DNA from: Fagopyrum homotropicum
Lineage: Eukaryota; Streptophyta; Magnoliopsida; Caryophyllales; Polygonaceae
Length of the DNA: 64,000 nucleotides
Direction of reading: 5' to 3'
Assembly: GCA_033239125.1 (NCBI GenBank)
Contig: BSWB01000003.1
Span: forward strand, 131,182,320-131,246,319
Shown piece by piece: positions 35,484 through 45,087 of this stretch (within the stretch, counting starts at the first letter, position 1; the number at the start of each line of letters is the position of its first letter). The notes below the pieces were generated by a model. The model had not been told where the DNA came from. It ran no database searches and saw only the letters and a program-made list of their open reading frames with translations. The position numbers and the translations under genes were made by a program.

Positions 35484-35704
35484 GTTTTGTTTGATTTTAC
35501 TTTATTTTATTTTATTTGTCTCTTTTCCCCTATACTAACTTTAAGTCAACTATAAAATTGAATGAGGGACCGGAACCGAAAAATATAAATTTAAGGGTAC
35601 AATTTTAAATTTACAACTTTTGAATACCATCCGAAAATACCTAAACCTTTCTTTCTTTTTTTTTTTTTTTTTTTTTAACTTTTGCATTCTAGTTCATTCG
35701 TGAA

Positions 35705-36228
35705 TCTATATATACTACTAAAGCAGCACCCATTTTGTCCACGTGTCAACCTCTAAGGCCGTCCACATCAGCTTTTTTCCAATTTATTTACAGATTTGCC
35801 ACAACGTATTTACAGATTTGCCATTAATTATTTTATAAGAAAAAATTTTATTTGAATTTGTAAACAGTCATCATGCCACGTCAATTTCATTAAAATAAAT
35901 AATTAAAAAAAATAAATCTACCTATCTACCGATTAAGATTTGACACATTTGTTTAATTTAAAACTAAATCAAATTTTGCTCCTCTATCTAAATCTAAGTA
36001 AAAGTGATAATATATTAATTTATAAATATAATACTCGAATAATAATCTTTGGAATAGAATTTTAGTTATGTTTTTTTATTTATTTAAAAAAAATTAATCC
36101 TCATATGTTAGTCATATTAATTTATAAAAATAATTTTTACTATAAATGATATCAAATATATGATACATGAAAGTGGAAATATAATATTTATTTAGACAAT
36201 CCCGCACAAGGTGCGGGCACTAAACTAG
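35705..36228 (+). mobile_element. Non-autonomous Helitron B (524 bp)
   Basis: Starts TCTATATATACTACTAAAG and ends actaaaCTAG. A perfect 7-bp hairpin CCCGCAC-AAG-GTGCGGG (36201-36217) lies 7 bases before the CTAG. Copy A has the empty site at about 30770 (gtgaa/tttatatata), proving insertion between A and T without target duplication. No Rep/helicase is coded. Confidence 0.93.
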
Positions 36229-36558
36229 TTTATATATAAAAATATATAAAACTTGCAAATTTCTAATCTACTCTTGTAATTTTTCATATTCGGTTCAATA
36301 TTCAAGGTTTTTCGAAATTAAAATAGTAACTGTCTAATTTAATATTTGTTCACATGCAAGGCCCACTAATGAATTGTTGAAATCCTTATATATTAAATTG
36401 TTATTTTTATTTTAAAAATATTTTATTTATAATGATAATTATTAAATACAATAAAGTACTAAACTGACCACACTTTTCCTTAAAGTTCTATTAAGAATAA
36501 AATTAACGAATAAGATGATGTATCACAATTATAGTAAATGATATATTTATAAACTATT

Positions 36559-36559
<1 letters not shown>

Positions 36560-36640
<81 letters not shown>
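36560..36640. repeat. (AT)n microsatellite in copy B
   Basis: About 40 AT units at the position homologous to 31582-31619 in copy A. Confidence 0.95.
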
Positions 36641-36643
<3 letters not shown>

Positions 36644-36662
36644 TTTATCTTATATATTTGTA

Positions 36663-37187
36663 TGAGGGTGTTGTTCAGGTAAAACACATTATTCCGGTAG
36701 GGCTGTGTGGTTGACACATGTCCTAAAACTTTTTTTTCTTTCTATAAACGAATGAAAATGATGGTTCAAAACTTATAAAGGGATAGTTCATAATTTATAA
36801 AAGGATAGTTCATTACTATAGTAGAATAGTTCATAATGCAAAACTTATAAAAGATAGTGCATTACTTATAAATAATAGTTCATGAATTATAATAGAATAG
36901 TTCATAACATATAAACAGTTAATTAAAAAAACCTTTCAAAAAAAAAATAAACGATTAATTTATAAATAATTTGATATAATATATTAAAAAGTAATAGTTC
37001 ATGAATTATATGTTCAAAATTTATAAGAGAATAGTGCAAAACTTATAACATGGTAATTTTAAAAAAATTTCATTCATTTATGGGAAAAAAAAATTCAACT
37101 GTTTCTGGGAAAAAAAAATATATTTGGGACACGGGTCAACCGCACAGCTGTACCGCAAAAATTGAACCGTACCTGAACATTCGCCTT
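36663..37187. mobile_element. GTTCAGGTA-family MULE-like MITE, copy 3
   Basis: Left end gggtgttgttcaggtaaaac and right end ccgtacctgaacattcgcc pair as inverted repeats; acacatgtcc and gggacacgggtc are the inner TIR edges. The interior has the atagttcatgaattataatag minisatellite. Unlike copy 2, it is separated from the AT microsatellite by about 30 bp, so it may be an independent insertion. No clear target duplication. Confidence 0.78.
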
Positions 37188-38033
37188 ACTTAGAATGTAT
37201 CTATATCTGATTTTTTTTTAAAGAAATTACACTTAATATTGTCACAAACAATAAATTTATAAGTAATCCCACCATATAAATTACACTTCATCGGCAATGT
37301 GTCAGGGTATTTGTTATTTTGGTAAAATAGTTTAATGATGTGTCATTTTGATAAATTTTTTTTTACTATGTAAATAAAAGATCCGACGACGCTCACTTAT
37401 TTTTTTTGGTAGTGTAGTTGTGACATTGGTGTAAGTGAAGTAGATTCCTCAAATTAGTTTAGTGAACCGAAAGCGCATTTAGCATGCGTCACGCATCCGA
37501 CTTCCGAAACCGTGAATAAAGTGAATTGTTTTATTGACATGTTGAGATGGTCACGCACTGCGTAACCGTATCAGTGTCAGAAATTTTGTTTTGGATAGAA
37601 TTCACAAAGAAAAATTGTTACGGTTTCAAACCGTAACCGTCACAATTACGATTTTCAAAACCGTGATATTTTTTCACGCATTCGCAATACTTAACTTTTA
37701 CGGTTACACATTGTGAATGCGGTTGAGGTTTGTGAAATCATTATATTGAGTTTATAACTTGTGTTGTTATATGATGAGGTTTGTAGAGCAAGAGATGTTA
37801 AGTTAAATGAATGTCAGGATTCATGCTTACAAACGCTTCATTATTTGCATGTTAAAAGGTTTAATCAAGTTGTTGATTGGCTGTTCTACTTTTTGTTTGT
37901 TTACATCGTTAAAAATGATTGTTTTTGGTAATTAAATATTTTTTTTAATTATAGTTGAAACAGTTATAAAAATAAACTTATTTACGTTGTTTGTTACGTA
38001 ATATAAAAAAACTCAATTGGCTTTTTAGAGGTT

Positions 38034-38830
38034 CACTGCTAGAAAAACTACTTACGTTTTTAAAGCGACACTTTAGGTCTTGTAAATATGATAAGCAACA
38101 TGTTGAACGAGTGTCACAACTTCGCCGTCACAATTGGAAGAGGAGTAAATTGCGATACCTTAATATGTCACAGTAAATTGAGACACCTAGATGTCACATT
38201 AGTTAATAATTTTGCAACATGTATATTTGTCATTGTTTTGAGACATTTGAGTCACTTCAACACGACTCTCTTTGGTACTTGCTTTGTTTCTTAACACAAC
38301 TATTTCTAACACCTCAAGGTGCCGCAATTTACGTATAAGGTACGAAAAAACACCGACATTGAAGTGAAGTGAAGGGGAAGGGAGATAGTCAAGGTTCGAA
38401 CCTTTGCAAGTCGCGAAGACAATACCTGATTTGGGAGAGCGTAACCTAATATTTAGCTATTGAAATTTAGATTTTAATATTGCGACACCTATAGGTGTCG
38501 TTAAAATAAAATAAAATAAAAAGCGTCGACACTCCTCGGTGTCTCTATATTTCTGTCATCTGCGACACATGAAGGTGTCTCTATTTATGTCATTTGTGGC
38601 ACTCCAAAGTGTCTCTCTTTGTGACATTTGCGATATCTATATGTGTTCGAAATTTGCGACTCATTAATGTGTCTTTGATAGTGCCATTTGCGACAACTAT
38701 ATGTTCCGGAAAACAGAGGCACCTTAAGGTGCCGTATTTTAGCGAGGGTTTTGCGGATGCAATTTTTCTGCGACACATTGACATGGTGTTGGAAAGCAAG
38801 CGTCGCATATAATCCACATTTCTAATAGTG
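38034..38830. mobile_element. Non-autonomous CACTA (En/Spm) element (797 bp)
   Basis: Starts CACTGCTAGAAAAACT; the right end read backwards starts CACTATTAGAAATGTGG. Flanked by a 3-bp duplication gtt at 38031-38033 and 38831-38833. The right half (38480-38810) is packed with sub-terminal gcgacac...ggtgtc motifs in both orientations, the transposase-binding repeats typical of the superfamily. No transposase ORF; short frames inside are by-products of the repeats. Confidence 0.9.
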
Positions 38831-38833
38831 GTT

Positions 38834-39230
38834 TCTTAATCTAATTTTAATATAATAAATTACATTTTGATATAAGTAAAAATTTTAGCATTATAATTTT
38901 TTTTACCTATATATATGCATATATATCTAAAATAAAATATAACATAAAAATTGGATTGAGGAGTGGATATTTTTTTGTAAGATAATTCAATGAAGAAAGA
39001 AATAAAAAGCACTAGTTGAAGTAAAAGGAAAATAAGTCTAGTAAATCCGGTTGTCTCCTTTACTCCGGCTGAGCATAGGTATAAAACCAAACCAAATCGC
39101 AATAAACCGAATCTAAAATCGATTTTTCAGAAAACTCGGACCGGAAACCGAACTTATAAAAGGTTTGGTTTCGGTTTAGACCTAAAACCAAAAATATGAA
39201 ATATTAGATACTAAAACCAAACCTATTATG
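38834..39230. other. Intergenic DNA with GGTTT/AACC-rich stretch
   Basis: No gene. The stretch from about 39080 to the LTR array, and its continuation after 43186, is rich in ggtttcggttt and aaaccaaacc words and was a single block before the retroelement inserted. Confidence 0.5.
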
Positions 39231-39235
39231 GTCGG

Positions 39236-39768
39236 TGATACGCCCCCGGATGGCGATGCCATCCGTGTTTCCGGCTAGAAGGACCCACACATTTTGAAGA
39301 CCGTTATTATTATTCGGCTATTTAATAATAAGTCTTTTTGTATTCGGAACTTAATTCCGTGAATTAAATTCCGACCTTTCATATTTTAGGCTTTTCATTT
39401 TCGGAACTTAATTTCGGCTTTTAATTCCGTCATTTATGTTTGGACTCTTTGAATGACCTCCATCCACTATATAAGGATGGCTTGGCTCATTTGTAAAATC
39501 ATGTCTAAGTTGAAATCTAAGTATTGAGAAGGAAAACCCTCTTACTTAGTTTAGGCATCACTTCCTCTTCCATCATCTAAAGTTCTATCTTGGATCTAGT
39601 CTTTGATCCAAGCCTTCATACTCGAGGATCCTTTTGAAGGATCAACCGAACGCTTCCGCATCCATTTCTTAGCTTCCGCCGCCCAAATTCTAAGTTTGAT
39701 CCAATTCAAACGATCAAGAAGAAGTAGTTGAAGTTTCTCCTCGATCAAGATCGCCCGTATTTCTATCA
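39236..39768 (+). repeat. LTR 1 (533 bp)
   Basis: Begins TGATACGCCCCCGG and ends ttctatCA. TATA-like ctatataagg at 39469-39478. It lacks 14 bp (an extra aattccgg-type unit) present in LTR 2 and LTR 3 and carries several private substitutions. Confidence 0.9.
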
Positions 39769-39769
39769 T

Positions 39770-39781
39770 TGGTATCAGAGC
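39770..39781 (+). promoter_or_regulatory. Primer binding site, body 1
   Basis: TGGTATCAGAGC, complementary to the 3' end of plant initiator-Met tRNA, one base after LTR 1. It primes minus-strand DNA synthesis in plant LTR retrotransposons. Confidence 0.9.
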
Positions 39782-39859
39782 TCGGGATCGAGGTCAAGTT
39801 CTTTACTTCTATTTTTGATTGTTCACAAATTTTTTTTTCTCTCTTTGGTGTTCATTGAA

Positions 39860-40012
39860 GATCTTCAAGCGTCATTCGGTGTTCTTCGAAGATCTTCAAC
39901 TGTTCTTCAAAGTTATTCAGTGTTCTTCGAAGATCTTCAACTGTTCTTCGGTGTTCTTCGAAGATCTTCAACTGTTCTTCGGTGTTCTTCGAAGATCTTC
40001 AATTGTTTATTC
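39860..40012 (+). repeat. Leader tandem repeat with GAAGATCTTC palindrome, body 1
   Basis: Units of about 31 bp containing gttcttcGAAGATCTTCaact are repeated five times between the primer site and the ORF start. Each unit carries a 10-bp perfect palindrome able to form a small RNA hairpin or pair between units. The same array occurs in body 2 at about 41566-41718. Confidence 0.88.
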
Positions 40013-40022
40013 TGAGTTCATC

Positions 40023-40916
40023 ATGTTCTATGATGATTATGATTCTTATGATGAGGAAGATGAATGGTTACCTCCTCCATATCCACCGAAGGCCAAGCAA
40101 ACCACCCGGAGGTACCAACGGAGAAAATACTTTGAGGATGAGGAGTGGTTGCCTCCTCCAAATCCTCCGGACCCACCGAGACCGACTTATACCATTGACG
40201 GGCACCAACGGTATCCCCACCGACAAGATTATTTTGAGAATACTTATATTGCCCCAAGACTTCATGCTAATACCATAGAAGAGTTGGTCGTGCTCAAGGA
40301 AACAAATGACGCTCTAAAGCGTGAGATTCAGATTTTGAAGGCACAAATGGTTTCCCTCATGACGGCCGCCCAACAAGAAGAACCTGGAGCGGTGTCACAA
40401 CCAAGGAGTGAGTTGGTTGTCCAACCGTTGTATGACGAAGTCAAAGACATGGGAAAAATCATCATTCAAGAGATCTCCCCGGCAATTCCAATTCAATTGG
40501 TCAATCCATTACATGGAAAGTTCTTTGAAGATGACAAAGACAAGGCCATTTTTGAGAGTGAAGAAGAAGCCAACCCCGACAACGGTACCATTTTGTTGAT
40601 GGAAAACCAATTTGAGCCGGCCGATTCGAGGTTTGTCTTTATGATGCCCACTAACTTACCTCCCAGCTTGTCGTTCTATCTTTTCAGCATGGCCTCAACG
40701 TTCTCCATCAAGGTTCTTGACTGCATGATAGACAAACTCAACAACACCGCCACCTTGAGGGATTACATATTCAACAAACGCCGCAAAGCTACAATGTTGA
40801 AGAACTACAAGTCCAAGCCGCCCGACAATGTGCATTCGGTGTTGATTTTCAAGGGTCTTGTTCCTCAAGTGACTCCTTTCTTTTTTGACGGTGAAACGAG
40901 GACGTTTCACATTTAA
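40023..40916 (+). CDS. Uncharacterised retroelement protein, copy 1 (297 aa)
   Basis: I do not recognise this protein. The ATG at 40023 is chosen because everything upstream in frame (from 39819) is the leader repeat. Residues 1-50 are acidic with two WLPPP motifs (W15, W42), each after an Asp/Glu run and followed by Pro-rich, basic stretches. Residues 83-118 form a predicted coiled coil with leucines at 91, 98, 105 and 112, exactly seven apart. Residues 125-297 mix acidic and hydrophobic parts; 240-262 is basic (FNKRRKATMLKNYK). The C-terminus is hydrophobic then FHI and a stop, 11 bases before LTR 2. There is no zinc knuckle, D-T/S-G protease or reverse-transcriptase motif. It may be a gag-like or structural protein of a non-autonomous element; the role is unknown. 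Confidence 0.75.
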   Translation: MFYDDYDSYDEEDEWLPPPYPPKAKQTTRRYQRRKYFEDEEWLPPPNPPDPPRPTYTIDGHQRYPHRQDYFENTYIAPRLHANTIEELVVLKETNDALKREIQILKAQMVSLMTAAQQEEPGAVSQPRSELVVQPLYDEVKDMGKIIIQEISPAIPIQLVNPLHGKFFEDDKDKAIFESEEEANPDNGTILLMENQFEPADSRFVFMMPTNLPPSLSFYLFSMASTFSIKVLDCMIDKLNNTATLRDYIFNKRRKATMLKNYKSKPPDNVHSVLIFKGLVPQVTPFFFDGETRTFHI

Positions 40917-40927
40917 GAGGAGGAGAA
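40914..40927 (+). promoter_or_regulatory. Polypurine tract before LTR 2
   Basis: The purine run aagaggaggagaa directly abuts the TG of LTR 2 (40928). It overlaps the stop codon of the 297-aa ORF. An identical tract precedes LTR 3 at about 42620-42633. Confidence 0.85.
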
Positions 40928-41474
40928 TGATACGCCCCCGGATGACGACGCCATCCGTGTTTCCGGCTAGAAAGACCCACACATTTTGAAGACTGTTATT
41001 ATTATTCGGCTATGTAATAATAAGTCTTTTTGTATTCGGAACTTTAATTCCGGAACTTAATTCCGTGAATTAAATTCCGACCTTTCATATTTTAGGCTTT
41101 TCATTTCCGGAACTTAATTCCGGCTTTTAATTCCGTCATTTATGTTTGGACTCTTTGAATGGCCTCCATCCACTATATAAGGATGACTTGACTCATTTGT
41201 AAAATCATGTCTAAGTTGAAATCTAAGTATTGAGAAGGAAAACCCTCTTACTTAGTTTAGGCATCACTTCCTCTTCCATCATCTAAAGTTCTATCTTGGA
41301 TCTAGTCTTTGATCCAAGCCTTCATACTCGAGGATCCTTTTGAAGGATCAACCGAACGCTTCCGCATCCATTTCTTAGCTTCCGCCGCCCAAATTCTAAG
41401 TTTGATCCAATTCAAACGATCAAGAAGAAGTAGTTGAAGTTTCTCCTCGATCAAGATCGCCCGTATTTCTATCA
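40928..41474 (+). repeat. LTR 2, shared by both bodies (547 bp)
   Basis: Serves as 3' LTR of body 1 and 5' LTR of body 2. Nearly identical to LTR 3 and clearly different from LTR 1 (for example ggatgacgacg versus ggatggcgatg near the start). Confidence 0.9.
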
Positions 41475-41475
41475 T

Positions 41476-41487
41476 TGGTATCAGAGC
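41476..41487 (+). promoter_or_regulatory. Primer binding site, body 2
   Basis: TGGTATCAGAGC directly after LTR 2, as in body 1. Confidence 0.9.
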
Positions 41488-41728
41488 TCGGGATCGAGGT
41501 CAAGTTCTTTACTTCTATTTTTGATTGTTCACAAATTTTTTTTTCTCTCTTTGGTGTTCATTGAAGATCTTCAAGCGTCCTTCGGTGTTCTTCGAAGATC
41601 TTCAACTGTTCTTCAAAGTTATTCAGTGTTCTTCGAAGATCTTCAACTGTTCTTCGGTGTTCTTCCAAGATCTTCAACTGTTCTTCGGTGTTCTTCGAAG
41701 ATCTTCAATTGTTTATTCTGAGTTCATC

Positions 41729-42622
41729 ATGTTCTATGATGATTATGATTCTTATGATGAGGAAGATGAATGGTTACCTCCTCCATATCCATCGAAGGCC
41801 AAGCAAACAACCCGGAGGTACCAACGGAGAAAATACTTTGAGGATGAGGAGTGGTTGCCTCCTCCAAATCCTCCGGACCCACCGAGACCGACTTATACCA
41901 TTGACGGGCACCAACGGTATCCCCACCGACAAGATTATTTTGAGAATACTTATATTGCCCCAAGACTTCATGCTAATACCATAGAAGAGTTGGTCGTGCT
42001 CAAGGAAACAAATGACGCTCTAAAGCGTGAGATTCAGATTTTGAAGGCACAAATGGTTTCCCTCATGACGGCCGCCCAACAAGAAGAACCTGGAGCGGTG
42101 TCACAACCAAGGAGTGAGTTGGTTGTCCAACCGTTGTATGACGAAGTCAAAGACATGGGAAAAATCATCATTCAAGAGATCTCCCCGGCAATTCCAATTC
42201 AATTGGTCAATCCATTACATGGAAAGTTCTTTGAAGATGACAAAGACAAGGCCATTTTTGAGAGTGAAGAAGAAGCCAACCCCGACAACGGTACCATTTT
42301 GTTGATGGAAAACCAATTTGAGCCGGCCGATTCGAGGTTTGTCTTTATAATGCCCACTAACTTACCTCCCAGCTTGTCGTTCTATCTTTTCAGCATGGCC
42401 TCAACGTTCTCCATCAAGGTTCTTGACTGCATGATAGACAAACTCAACAACACCGCCACCTTGAGGGATTACATATTCAACAAACGCCGCAAAGCTACAA
42501 TGTTGAAGAACTACAAGTCCAAGCCGCCCGACAATGTGCATTCGGTGTTGATTTTCAAGGGTCTTGTTCCTCAAGTGACTCCTTTCTTTTTTGACGGTGA
42601 AACGAGGACGTTTCACATTTAA
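41729..42622 (+). CDS. Uncharacterised retroelement protein, copy 2 (297 aa)
   Basis: Same protein as at 40023-40916, also fully open. Only three base differences are visible in the frame: P22S, a silent change near codon 28, and M208I. The same WLPPP pair, leucine zipper and C-terminus are present. The near-identity of the two copies says the duplication is recent but does not by itself show selection. Confidence 0.75.
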   Translation: MFYDDYDSYDEEDEWLPPPYPSKAKQTTRRYQRRKYFEDEEWLPPPNPPDPPRPTYTIDGHQRYPHRQDYFENTYIAPRLHANTIEELVVLKETNDALKREIQILKAQMVSLMTAAQQEEPGAVSQPRSELVVQPLYDEVKDMGKIIIQEISPAIPIQLVNPLHGKFFEDDKDKAIFESEEEANPDNGTILLMENQFEPADSRFVFIMPTNLPPSLSFYLFSMASTFSIKVLDCMIDKLNNTATLRDYIFNKRRKATMLKNYKSKPPDNVHSVLIFKGLVPQVTPFFFDGETRTFHI

Positions 42623-42633
42623 GAGGAGGAGAA

Positions 42634-43180
42634 TGATACGCCCCCGGATGACGACGCCATCCGTGTTTCCGGCTAGAAAGACCCACACATTTTGAAGACT
42701 GTTATTATTATTCGGCTATGTAATAATAAGTCTTTTTGTATTCGGAACTTTAATTCCGGAACTTAATTCCGTGAATTAAATTCCGACCTTTCATATTTTA
42801 GGCTTTTCATTTCCGGAACTTAATTCCGGCTTTTAATTCCGTCATTTATGTTTGGACTCTTTGAATGGCCTCCATCCACTATATAAGGATGACTTGACTC
42901 ATTTGTAAAATCATGTCTAAGTTGAAATCTAAGTATTGAGAAGGAAAACCCTCTTACTTAGTTTAGGCATCACTTCCTCTTCCATCATCTAAAGTTCTAT
43001 CTTGGATCTAGTCTTTGATCCAAGCCTTCATACTCGAGGATCCTTTTGAAGGATCAACCGAACGCTTCCGCATCCATTTCTTAGCTTCCGCCGCCCAAAT
43101 TCTAAGTTTGATCCAATTCAAACGATCAAGAAGAAGTAGTTGAAGTTTCTCCTCGATCTAGATCGCCCGTAATTCTATCA
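42634..43180 (+). repeat. LTR 3 (547 bp)
   Basis: Outer 3' LTR. Ends cccgtaattctatCA, followed by the gtcgg target duplication. It differs from LTR 2 at only a few bases near its 3' end. Confidence 0.9.
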
Positions 43181-43185
43181 GTCGG

Positions 43186-44583
43186 TTTCGGTTGGGTTTA
43201 ATTAGGTTTTGGACCTAAACGAATCTAAAAGTAATTGTTCATATGATTATATGAACCGACTCTCGGTTTTTTAAATAATAAAGTGGTTTTTTTGATGTAC
43301 CCGTCAGTTTTGCGATTTTTAACCGAAACATAAAAAGTAATTGTTAATATGATTACTATGTTTTTTTTAAAATGTTATTTGCTATTTTTATTTCAAATTC
43401 ATATATAAATCTACTGATAAAAGTTGTAATTGATTTTTGTTAACTCACATTTATTGTTTGTATTCTTATTTGGTGATATTTTATACTATTTTGACATAAT
43501 ATGTGTTCCAATTCAATTACGTATATTTTATAAGTGGTTTAATTTATATAAAAAAAAGTTAAACAAGTGTAGATGAACCAGATCCACCCGCATTCAACAA
43601 CTCGGCATACAAAGCTGCATCTTAGTAGGATCTGATTCACCTACACCAAGAGTCTTTAAATTAGATAGAGAAAACAAACTCTAAGGGTGTGAAATATGTT
43701 TCAAATTGAACAAATTGAATTTATAGTTGATCAAATCAGTATATTTATATTTTTGAGGAATAAAAATTATTAATCTTTTTTTTTCAATTTGACATGTTAA
43801 AGTTTAATGTTACTTTTGTATCTTTATAAAATTTATTTTTGATCAAATTTGACATCTAGTTGAACTATTTAGACATATAGTTGAACAAATTAACTTTCAC
43901 AATGCACATTTGATGTTCTTCTTCGAGAGTGAAAAAAATATAGTTGATTATTTCTTCCTTATTGATCTTTGGTCGATTGTTGTTGAAATATTATGTTGAT
44001 TGCAATTAGGTTATGGTGATTTCGAATTTTGAGCATTTTTGAAATTTAAGAGCTGATTTTTGAGAAATGTGTTTTATGAACTTATTGTGCGAATGACGTC
44101 TCGATTTCGCACTACTTTTGATCGATTGTAATTGAAAGATCTGTATATTGAAGCTTCACTCGATTCATCCCTTGATTGTTCTTTGATTATGTTCTCGTTT
44201 GATCCGTCGTTCTTTGAGTTCTTCTTCCTCTTTAATTGTGTTGTTTAATATAATCGTTAACCACAAATCTCATTTAAAATAAGTGCTGAATCACAACTTT
44301 TATTCATTTAATTTAATGGCTAGTAAGAAGGTCCCTAAAACCCATTTCAACTTGAATCCAACCCTATATCCCGAGAGGGGGAATGGGTTGGGAGGCTCCT
44401 TTTGAACGAGATGGAGAATAATTTAGTTCATTTTTTTTTATCGCTAGTTTCATTATACTATACTAACAATTCATATTTTTCATTTAATAAAATGAACACT
44501 TAATTTTGTTCCTAATTTAAAAAAATGAACACTATTACTCAAAAATAAATTTAACAACTAACATGAAAACAATGAACCGGTAG
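43186..44583. other. Intergenic AT-rich DNA with a small hairpin
   Basis: No gene. A short foldback lies at about 43567-43652: gtgtagatgaaccagatcc pairs with ggatctgattcacctacac at 17 of 19 positions around a loop of about 45 bases. It could be a decayed MITE or a small-RNA hairpin; nothing more can be said from sequence. Confidence 0.5.
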
Positions 44584-45087
44584 TAGGGATGACAATTTCA
44601 TCCGTACCCGAAGGATATCCGGTCACCCGATCCATAAAAAAGGGTGAAAACCCGTTAAAAGATAGAGGAAAACAGGTAGTGGATGAATTGGGTAGGATCC
44701 GGATGAACGTTCCATCCACCCATCACCCAACCCGTCATCCACCCATCCATCCGACCCGTATTCACCTGCTTAAAATCATATATATTTTTAATATTATAAT
44801 TTTTTTTACCGTTATAACTATATACATTATATTAAAGTAAACCCAATATTTTCTTTCCTACTTTATTGTTTTTACAATCATATGCCGGTCCTTATTATTA
44901 ATTCGTTATAAGGCGTAGAACACCCAAAATCTCACCCGATTCACCACTTCATCAGTTGGATGGCGGGTAGATTAGATGCGAATGAGACCCGTAGCGAAAG
45001 TTGAGTCGGGCGGATGGACAATTTTGGGTGATGGATCGCGTGACGGTTAAGGTCATTTACCCGCCACTCGATCTATTTTCATCCCTA
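44584..45087. mobile_element. hAT-like non-autonomous element
   Basis: Ends TAGGGATGACAATTT on the left and, read backwards from the right, TAGGGATGAAAATAG. The sub-terminal regions are rich in ccgacccg, cacccgtc and similar words in opposite orientations. TAGGGATG ends are common in plant hAT-type MITEs, but I could not find a matching 8-bp duplication, so the superfamily is tentative. Confidence 0.55.

Larger units (their letters stand above)
35484..37997 (+). repeat. Segmental duplication, copy B
   Basis: Second copy of the segment at 30541-33999, same orientation. It lacks Helitron A and the Tourist-like element but has its own Helitron (35705) and its own GTTCAGGTA-family MITE (36663). 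Homology ends at ttgttacgta near 37997, about 35 bp before the CACTA element. Confidence 0.88.
39236..43180 (+). mobile_element. Non-autonomous LTR retrotransposon array: LTR-body-LTR-body-LTR
   Basis: Three direct LTRs (39236-39768, 40928-41474, 42634-43180) enclose two nearly identical bodies. A single 5-bp target duplication, gtcgg, lies at 39231-39235 and 43181-43185, so the array arose after or during one insertion. Each body has a tRNA-iMet primer site directly after the LTR, one ORF of 297 codons, and a polypurine tract (aagaggaggagaa) directly before the next LTR. There is no protease, reverse transcriptase or integrase, so movement would need another element's enzymes. Confidence 0.92.

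Noticed and set aside
38385..38420. tRNA box B-like ggttcgaacc
   Set aside because: It sits inside the CACTA element with no box A or cloverleaf around it.
39819..40022. N-terminal extension of the 297-aa ORF to 365 codons
   Set aside because: The extra 68 codons are the leader tandem repeat (SSVFFEDLQLFF pattern). The ATG at 40023 lies directly after it, and the distant homologue also starts at the acidic region.
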